Positions 32,989 to 37,558 of a stretch of DNA of 37,558 bases are shown in pieces; the stretch's first letter is position 1, and the number at the start of each line of letters is the position of its first letter. Source of the stretch: Chloroflexota bacterium (lineage in GTDB: Bacteria > Chloroflexota > Anaerolineae > J102); assembly GCA_029782215.1 (NCBI GenBank), contig JAKOVD010000186.1:1-37558 (forward strand), given 5' to 3'. The translations under genes and the position numbers were made by a program. The notes under the pieces were generated by a model that was not told the DNA's origin, ran no database searches, and saw only the letters and a list, made by a program, of their open reading frames with translations.

Positions 32989-33687
32989 ATGAATCCGTCC
33001 CGCCGTACCGTTACGATCCTGAACGTGGTGGCGCTCGTAGCCATGATGGTCGCCATTTACCTGGCCATGGTGCAGGCGCCGTCAGCAACCAATGTCGACG
33101 AGAGCATCCGGCCTGCCCAACGCATCATCTACTTCCACGTGCCGTGCGCCTGGATCAGCATGCTTTCCTTCCTGGTCACCTTTGTGGCAAGCATCGTCTA
33201 CCTGCGCTCGAAGCACGTCAAGTGGGACATCCTGGCTCGCTGCTCGGCAGAGCTTGGCATCGTCTTCACCATCATCGCCATGGTAAGCGGCTCGATCTGG
33301 GCCAAACCGGCCTGGAATACCTGGTGGACCTGGGACCCGCGCCTGACCACCTATACGATCGTGCTCCTTCTGTACATCGCCTACTTCATGCTGCGGGGCG
33401 CCATCGAGGAGCCGGAGCGCAAGGCGCGCTTTGCCGCCGTCTACGGCATCTTTGCCTTTCTGAGCGTGCCGCTGACGTTCATGTCGATCCGCTGGTGGAA
33501 CACCATTCACCCGGTGATCCTCGACACCAACAAGGGCTTCGGCCTGGGACCGGGCATGGCCACCGCCTTCATGGCCGGTATCTTCAGCTTCACGATTCTC
33601 TATGTCACCCTGCTGGCCAACCGGCTGCGGGTGGAGTGGATGGTCGAACGGGTGGCGGCGCTGCGCGAGCGTTTGCTTGCGGCTTGA
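32989..33687 (+). CDS. ccmC: Cytochrome c maturation protein CcmC
   Basis: A 232-residue, six-helix protein of the haem-handling family. The tryptophan-rich WWD signature is WNTWWTWDPRLT, and the two flanking histidines that bind haem are in IIYFHVPCAW and in TIHPVI. Start ATG 32989 is preferred because GAGGTG lies 12 bases before it; ATG 32959 would add ten residues and overlap ccmB. CcmC presents haem to CcmE at the outer face of the membrane. It is the best-conserved gene of the operon. Confidence 0.94.
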   Translation: MNPSRRTVTILNVVALVAMMVAIYLAMVQAPSATNVDESIRPAQRIIYFHVPCAWISMLSFLVTFVASIVYLRSKHVKWDILARCSAELGIVFTIIAMVSGSIWAKPAWNTWWTWDPRLTTYTIVLLLYIAYFMLRGAIEEPERKARFAAVYGIFAFLSVPLTFMSIRWWNTIHPVILDTNKGFGLGPGMATAFMAGIFSFTILYVTLLANRLRVEWMVERVAALRERLLAA

Positions 33688-33729
33688 GACCTGGTTCCTT
33701 TATTCCTGCACTTTTGAGGTGACTTCATC

Positions 33730-33870
33730 ATGGAATACTTCGTCGGCGCTTACTTCGTCATCTGGCTGATCCTCTTTGTGTTCGTCTTTCTGATGAATCG
33801 GCGGCTGGGCGCGCTGGATGACGAGTTGTCGATGCTGGAAGAGGCGCTCAAGCGCCAAGAGCAGAAATAG
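33730..33870 (+). CDS. ccmD: CcmD-like small membrane protein
   Basis: A 46-residue protein (MEYFVGAYFVIWLILFVFVF then LMNRRLGALDDELSMLEEAL) with one membrane helix and a charged cytoplasmic helix. This is the size, layout and position, directly after ccmC, of CcmD, which helps release haem-loaded CcmE from CcmC. Sequence conservation in CcmD is low, so the name rests mainly on context. GAGGTG lies just upstream of the start. Confidence 0.8.
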   Translation: MEYFVGAYFVIWLILFVFVFLMNRRLGALDDELSMLEEALKRQEQK

Positions 33871-33993
33871 GGTGCTTCTGTCACCTTTCGGGGTGCACCT
33901 GCATCAAAGGAAACGAAGGGGGATGATCACGGCGACGGCGCCCTGGGCTCCTGTCGTGGCAATCCCTCTCGATCCTGTTCCTGGAGGTCCTGG

Positions 33994-35112
33994 TTGACAC
34001 AGGTTAGCGCTCGCACGACCTTCCTGCACTCTGTGGCCCTGGTCATTGGGTTCACGGCGGTCTTTACCCTTTTGGGCGCCTCCATTGGCCTCATCGGCGG
34101 GTATGTGCTCTACGACCTGCTGCCTGCCATCGTGCGCGTCGGATCCATCCTGCTGGTAGTGTTCGCGGTGCGGGTGGCCCATCTGCGCTTGAACTACTGG
34201 CAGTGGGGGCTGTTGGCCCTGGCAGCGACGGCCATCACCTTGGTCGTCTTCAACCCAGGAGTCTTGGGCGCGCTATCTGACATCCTCAAGGCGCCATCGG
34301 CGTACACCGTCGCCCTCGCTGTTGACCGGATTGAGGCGACTTCGTCGACGGATCTTGTCAGCAGCATTCTCATTGGGCTGACGGTGCTCTCAGGCGCGGG
34401 TTGGGACTCCTTTGTATTGGCGGTGCTGGCGGTGCTGGTGGCCGCCCTAAGCTGGCTCACGACCAAGAGCGGCCAGGGCCTGATGGTGCTGCCCTTCGTT
34501 GAGACGGTGCTTGTGGGCCTAGTCGTGTTCTTTGGCAACCGCACCGACTACTTCGACAGAGAGATGCGGCTGGATATGTCCGGGCGCGGGTCTGTCGCCA
34601 CCTACTGGCGCAGCGCGCTCGTGGGCGTCATTTTCGCTGCAGGCTGGACGCCGTGCGTCGGTCCTATCCTGGCGGGCATCCTGATGATGGCCTCGCAGAC
34701 GCAGACGGCATGGCAGGGCGCCCTGCTCCTGGGCGCCTACTCGATCGGCCTGGGCATCCCCTTCCTGGTTGCGGGGGCGCTCTTCTCGCGCCTGACCGTA
34801 TACCTGCCGCGCTTCTATCGCTATCTACCCACGATCAGCATCGTCAGCGGCCTCTTGCTTTTCCTCATTGCGGTTTTGATGTACACCAACAGCCTCACCC
34901 GACTGGCTGCGTATGGATCGTTTCTCAGCCTGGAAGCGGGCTTGAAGGTTGACACGGAAGCCAACATCACGCTCCTGCTGGCCTTCGTGGCGGGGTTGGT
35001 TTCGTTCCTGTCGCCCTGCGTCTTGCCCCTGGTTCCGGCTTATCTGGGCTACCTGAGCGGCGCCACGCTGGGAGCACAGGCGGCCATGCCGGGCGAGCCC
35101 GCAGCCGCTTAG
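33994..35112 (+). CDS. CcdA-like thiol-disulfide transporter with permuted helix order
   Basis: A 372-residue polytopic protein starting at TTG 33994 behind GGAGG. Residues 10-62 (FLHSVALVIGFTAVFTLLGA onward) match helices 2-3 of CcdA. Residues 200-290 hold GWTPCVGPILAGIL (Cys221), the helix 4 redox site. The helix 1 block, AFVAGLVSFLSPCVLPLVP (Cys342), is at the C-terminus, 330-356, instead of the N-terminus. Residues 66-186 are an insertion with three or four further hydrophobic segments. Both redox cysteines are kept, so electron transfer from cytoplasmic thioredoxin to outside partners remains plausible; the next gene is a TlpA-like thioredoxin. Confidence 0.82.
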   Translation: MTQVSARTTFLHSVALVIGFTAVFTLLGASIGLIGGYVLYDLLPAIVRVGSILLVVFAVRVAHLRLNYWQWGLLALAATAITLVVFNPGVLGALSDILKAPSAYTVALAVDRIEATSSTDLVSSILIGLTVLSGAGWDSFVLAVLAVLVAALSWLTTKSGQGLMVLPFVETVLVGLVVFFGNRTDYFDREMRLDMSGRGSVATYWRSALVGVIFAAGWTPCVGPILAGILMMASQTQTAWQGALLLGAYSIGLGIPFLVAGALFSRLTVYLPRFYRYLPTISIVSGLLLFLIAVLMYTNSLTRLAAYGSFLSLEAGLKVDTEANITLLLAFVAGLVSFLSPCVLPLVPAYLGYLSGATLGAQAAMPGEPAAA

Positions 35113-35125
35113 GGGTATTGCCGTC

Positions 35126-35761
35126 ATGAGCCGCACCCAACAACAGGTCGATTCTCCCCGGCGCTCCCAGCGCTGGCAGGCCGTCGTGGTCCTGGTGGCC
35201 GGCCTGGCAGTGGGGGCGGCGGCCCTCTTTCTCGTCGTCCAGGAACGGAAGCAGCCGGCCCCGAAGGCCCCAGCCGTGCTGGTCGAACAGGGGGGCCTGT
35301 TCCCGGTGGCGGGCCTGGTCACGACAGGGGCCAAGCAGGGTCAGCCTGACGCCGGCAATCCGGCGCCTGACTTTGCCATCCATCTGCCGGATGGCACCAA
35401 CACGACCCTGTCGGCTTACCGCGGGAAGCCGGTGCTGGTGAACTTCTGGGCCTCGTGGTGTGGTCCCTGCCGCCTGGAGATGCCTGACATTGTGGCAGCG
35501 CAGGCGAAATACCAGGCCAAAGACCTCGTCGTCCTGGAGATCAACGATTCCGAGGCGCATGACAAGGTGGCGCAGTTCGTCAAGCAGTACGGGATGCAGA
35601 TGCCGGTGATCATCGACCCGATCGGGGAAGTGATGGACTCCTACAAGACCCAGTCGCTGCCGTCCTCGTTTTTCATTGACCGGAACGGCGTGGTCAAGGT
35701 GAGGTGGATCGGCCTGATGACGCCGGACGTGTTGGAAGAGAACCTGAAGACCATTCTCTAG
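35126..35761 (+). CDS. TlpA/ResA-like membrane-anchored thioredoxin
   Basis: A 211-residue protein with one N-terminal membrane anchor (residues 18-38) and an outside thioredoxin domain with WCGPC at 111-115, preceded by VLVNFWAS, and the cis-Pro region SLPSSFFIDRNG. Redoxins of this type reduce the CxxCH motif of apocytochromes before haem attachment, taking electrons from CcdA, the upstream gene. It fills the CcmG role. Spacing of 13 bp to the ccdA-like gene supports cotranscription. Confidence 0.92.
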   Translation: MSRTQQQVDSPRRSQRWQAVVVLVAGLAVGAAALFLVVQERKQPAPKAPAVLVEQGGLFPVAGLVTTGAKQGQPDAGNPAPDFAIHLPDGTNTTLSAYRGKPVLVNFWASWCGPCRLEMPDIVAAQAKYQAKDLVVLEINDSEAHDKVAQFVKQYGMQMPVIIDPIGEVMDSYKTQSLPSSFFIDRNGVVKVRWIGLMTPDVLEENLKTIL

Positions 35762-35784
35762 GATGCCCGGCCCTGCCAGCGACC

Positions 35785-36069
35785 ATGCCGGATCGACCGA
35801 ACCTCAAGCTCTACGTCCGCTCGAACTGCCATCTGTGCCACGAGGCTTGGGATGAGCTGGCGGCGCTGGCCGCCGAGCTGGATTTCGACATCGAAGCCGT
35901 CGACGCTGATGGGGACCCGCTGCTGGCCGCGCGCTTCCAGCACCTGGTGCCGGTCGTGGACGTCGCCGGCGGCGCCCTTGTCTTTTCACCGATCACAACG
36001 GACAAGGTGCTTGACGCCATTGCGCTGCGCCAGCCCGGCGCAGGAGGGCCGAAGGCGGGCAGCAGATGA
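35785..36069 (+). CDS. Glutaredoxin-like protein (DUF836 type)
   Basis: A 94-residue thioredoxin-fold protein. Start ATG 35785 gives MPDRPNLKLYVRSNCHLCHE, with the redox pair in C-H-L-C. VPVVDVAGGALVFSPI holds the cis-Pro and the substrate-facing strand. No signal peptide, so cytoplasmic. The earlier in-frame start at 35704 would overlap the TlpA gene by 58 bases and lacks support. It overlaps the next gene by ATGA. It may pass electrons or act as a thiol switch within the redox operon; the partner is unknown. Confidence 0.82.
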   Translation: MPDRPNLKLYVRSNCHLCHEAWDELAALAAELDFDIEAVDADGDPLLAARFQHLVPVVDVAGGALVFSPITTDKVLDAIALRQPGAGGPKAGSR

Positions 36070-36731
36070 GCGACAAGGTGGAAGCGGGACCGCGTGCCGC
36101 TGCCTCAAGCACGGATCGCTTCGCCCAGGCCGTGGAACGCTGGGTGCAGTTTGTGGCACGGCACTGGCTGGCGGCGCTGAACGTGCTCTTCCTGGTGTAC
36201 GTAGGGATGCCGTTTCTGGCGCCGGTGTTCATGCAGGCAGGCGCAACGGCGCCCGCGCGCGTGATCTATCTGATCTACACACCGCTGTGCCACCAACTGC
36301 CGGAGCGCTCGTACTTTCTTTTCGGCGAGTCCAGGGTGTATGGCTTGAGCGACCTGCCGCCGGAAGTGGCTGCGGAGGGCGCGTTGGAGCGGCGAAGTTA
36401 CACGGGCGACGATGCCCACGGCTACAAGGTGGCGATGTGCGAGCGTGACCTGGCGATCTACGGCAGCATGTTCGTCATGGGGGTGGTGTTCGCCCTGCGA
36501 AACCGGCGGCTGCCGCCGCTGGCCCTGAAATGGTACCTGATCTTTTTTGTGGCGCCGATGGGGGTGGACGGCGTGACACAGCTCATGGGCCTGCGCAGCA
36601 GCACCTGGCAGCTCCGCACGCTGACCGGCGCCCTTTTTGGCATCGGCACCGTCTGGTTTGTCTATCCCTACCTGGCCCAGGTGATCGCCGACATGCGCCT
36701 GAACCCCTCCGGGGACAAGGGCGCGGGTTGA
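36066..36731 (+). CDS. DUF2085 membrane protein
   Basis: A 221-residue membrane protein with three or four helices (about residues 35-58, 135-151, 158-176 and 186-210). The DUF2085 hallmark TPLCHQLPERSYF and the later MCERDLAIYGSMF are present. The conserved Cys and His in these motifs suggest metal or haem handling, but no function is established. It is the last gene of the operon, translationally coupled to the glutaredoxin-like gene. I find no clear terminator after it. Confidence 0.83.
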   Translation: MSDKVEAGPRAAASSTDRFAQAVERWVQFVARHWLAALNVLFLVYVGMPFLAPVFMQAGATAPARVIYLIYTPLCHQLPERSYFLFGESRVYGLSDLPPEVAAEGALERRSYTGDDAHGYKVAMCERDLAIYGSMFVMGVVFALRNRRLPPLALKWYLIFFVAPMGVDGVTQLMGLRSSTWQLRTLTGALFGIGTVWFVYPYLAQVIADMRLNPSGDKGAG

Positions 36732-36819
36732 GGGGCGGTGGGGCGGCGTATCCTTCCTATGGACGGGGGATCCCTGTCCTGCCGTGAATGGGGGCATCGC
36801 AACGCAGCGACGTGTGAAT

Positions 36820-36848
36820 TTGGCACTTCCGCCATGAATCGCTATACT
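36820..36848 (+). promoter_or_regulatory. Sigma70 promoter of rpsT
   Basis: TTGGCA (36820-36825) and TATACT (36843-36848) spaced by 17 bases give a near-consensus promoter; transcription should start near 36855, leaving a leader of about 76 bases. Confidence 0.8.
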
Positions 36849-36873
36849 AAGTGTCTACGTCAAGCGTTCTTCT

Positions 36874-36910
36874 CACCCGTCGGGTGGTCTTTCTCGACGG
36901 GTGTTTCTTT
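36874..36910 (+). promoter_or_regulatory. Possible attenuator in the rpsT leader
   Basis: CACCCGTCG (36874-36882) pairs with CGACGGGTG (36895-36903), followed by TTTCTTT: a terminator-like hairpin upstream of the gene. A competing hairpin CACCC-GTC-GGGTG (36874-36886) uses the same 5' arm. The two cannot coexist, which is the layout of a leader attenuator. Confidence 0.5.
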
Positions 36911-36930
36911 GTGAAGTTGGAGGCATCAAG

Positions 36931-37206
36931 TTGGCTTCGCACAAGTCTGCACTGAAAGCACATCGCCAGAGTCTGAACCACCGCTCCCGCAACCGCATCG
37001 TCAAGGGTTCGGTCCGCACGGCCATCAAGCGCACCCGCTCCCAGATCGAAGATGGTGAGCTGGATGCTGCCCGCGAGTCGATCGATGTGGCCATGAGCCG
37101 CCTGGATCGCGCCGCGAAGAAGGGCGTCATTCACCCCAACAACGCCGCCCGGCGCAAGTCGCGCCTGATGCGCCAACTGAATCAGGCCGCGGCTGAAGCC
37201 AAGTAG
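36931..37206 (+). CDS. rpsT: 30S ribosomal protein S20
   Basis: A 91-residue basic protein. ASHKSALKAHRQSLNHRSRNR at the start (in two blocks) and the ending VIHPNNAARRKSRLMRQLN are typical of S20, which binds 16S rRNA in the small subunit. The start is TTG at 36931 with TTGGAGG eight bases upstream; the upstream GTG-type extension is not homologous. A UUG start is also used by E. coli rpsT, where it takes part in autoregulation. Monocistronic, with its own promoter and terminator. Confidence 0.95.
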   Translation: MASHKSALKAHRQSLNHRSRNRIVKGSVRTAIKRTRSQIEDGELDAARESIDVAMSRLDRAAKKGVIHPNNAARRKSRLMRQLNQAAAEAK

Positions 37207-37261
37207 GGTCTGATTCCCGGCGCTGTACGGCGCCGGCCAGTCTTATAGAGGTCAAAGCAAC

Positions 37262-37285
37262 AAGCCGGACACACGTCCGGCTTTT
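37262..37285 (+). terminator. Intrinsic terminator of rpsT
   Basis: AAGCCGGAC (37262-37270) pairs with GTCCGGCTT (37275-37283) around ACAC, followed by a T-run. It lies 56 bases after the rpsT stop; a weaker hairpin at 37218-37236 precedes it. Confidence 0.85.
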
Positions 37286-37310
37286 GCGCGTCTTGGTTCA
37301 AATTCGCGCC

Positions 37311-37339
37311 TTGAAACAGAACACTTGTTCTGATATGAT
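37311..37339 (+). promoter_or_regulatory. Promoter with LexA-type operator
   Basis: TTGAAA (37311-37316) and TATGAT (37334-37339) are 17 bases apart. The spacer is almost exactly the palindrome CAGAACACTTGTTCTG (37317-37332), which contains GAAC-N4-GTTC, the core of Gram-positive-type LexA boxes. Repressor binding there would block the promoter. Confidence 0.65.
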
Positions 37340-37345
37340 GGCGGT

Positions 37346-37558
37346 ATGGTGAACCGTCTGCACTTGGAGCGCCAGGCCGACGTGATCGAGTCGGTCCTGG
37401 CCTCACACCGCATCCAGGGCCGCGTTTGGGGTGGCACCGTCACCCCCCGCTTCGTGCGCTACGAGCTGACCGCCGCCCTCGGCACCCGCGTGCAGAAGGT
37501 GCTGGCGCTGCGCGACGAGTTGGCGCTCTCGCTGGGCGTGGCCGACATCCGGCTCTAC
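37346..37558 (+). CDS. FtsK/SpoIIIE-like DNA translocase (5' part)
   Basis: The first 71 codons of a gene that runs out of the window. The start ATG 37346 has no ribosome-binding site and lies at the predicted transcription start, so the mRNA may be leaderless. The segment RVWGGTVTPRFVRYELTAAL, then TRVQKVLALRDELALSLGVADIRLY (split), matches the alpha/beta domain of FtsK-type translocases just before the motor (compare 'GPxVTRYELxPAxGxKVxxIxxLxxDIALAL'). There is no membrane region before it, so this is a soluble, short form. Conjugative or phage relatives remain possible without the ATPase part. Confidence 0.65.
   Translation, partial: MVNRLHLERQADVIESVLASHRIQGRVWGGTVTPRFVRYELTAALGTRVQKVLALRDELALSLGVADIRLY

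Overview
The window is a GC-rich bacterial chromosome segment of about 37.6 kb, dense in genes nearly all on the + strand. It has no rRNA, phage or plasmid genes. My best guess for the host is a Chloroflexota (Anaerolineae/Caldilineae-like) heterotroph. This rests on the mix of many URO-D-family paralogues, an RhaI-type L-rhamnose isomerase cluster, a cytochrome c maturation operon with a cysteine-type CcmE, and many short palindromic intergenic repeats. It is an inference; no marker gene here settles it.

Positions 1-11.6 kb hold a carbohydrate (L-rhamnoside) utilisation cluster. It starts with a ribose-type ABC importer: the 3' end of the binding protein, then a strong hairpin, the permease and a double ATPase. 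After a repeat-filled gap come a DUF4037 protein, a URO-D-family protein, a GH78-like alpha-L-rhamnosidase, a second URO-D-family protein, L-rhamnose isomerase, L-rhamnose mutarotase and a creatininase-family hydrolase. URO-D1, rhamnosidase and URO-D2 are chained by ATGA stop/start overlaps, so the methyltransferase-like URO-D proteins look like working parts of the sugar pathway. This is the best candidate for an undescribed pathway.

Positions 11.6-21.4 kb are a mixed region. It contains repeats, a decayed multi-PAS hybrid histidine kinase (two amber codons at predicted Gln positions plus frameshifts), a lipoprotein, a tandem pair of serine tRNAs with promoter and terminator, a secreted metallophosphoesterase, a PPOX-fold flavin/F420 protein, a small membrane protein, a RarD transporter and an unknown protein on the - strand, and a third URO-D-family gene bracketed by palindromes.

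Positions 21.4-28.3 kb carry prolyl-tRNA synthetase, a DUF433/PIN-like pair, a YgbA-type nitric-oxide-linked gene behind a CRP/FNR-like operator, an O-antigen-ligase-like membrane protein, and an ammonium transporter with its PII protein.

Positions 28.7-36.7 kb hold a DUF2007 gene and a cytochrome c biogenesis operon: ccmE (CxxxY type), a membrane-anchored di-haem cytochrome, ccmA, ccmB, ccmC, a 46-codon ccmD, a CcdA-like protein whose helices appear circularly permuted, a TlpA-like thioredoxin, a glutaredoxin-like protein and DUF2085. Its promoter has the same CRP/FNR-like architecture as ygbA, suggesting shared redox or NO control. CcmF and CcmH are not in the window.

The right end has rpsT (UUG start, possible leader attenuator, terminator) and the start of an FtsK/SpoIIIE-like gene whose promoter spacer is filled by a LexA-type palindrome.
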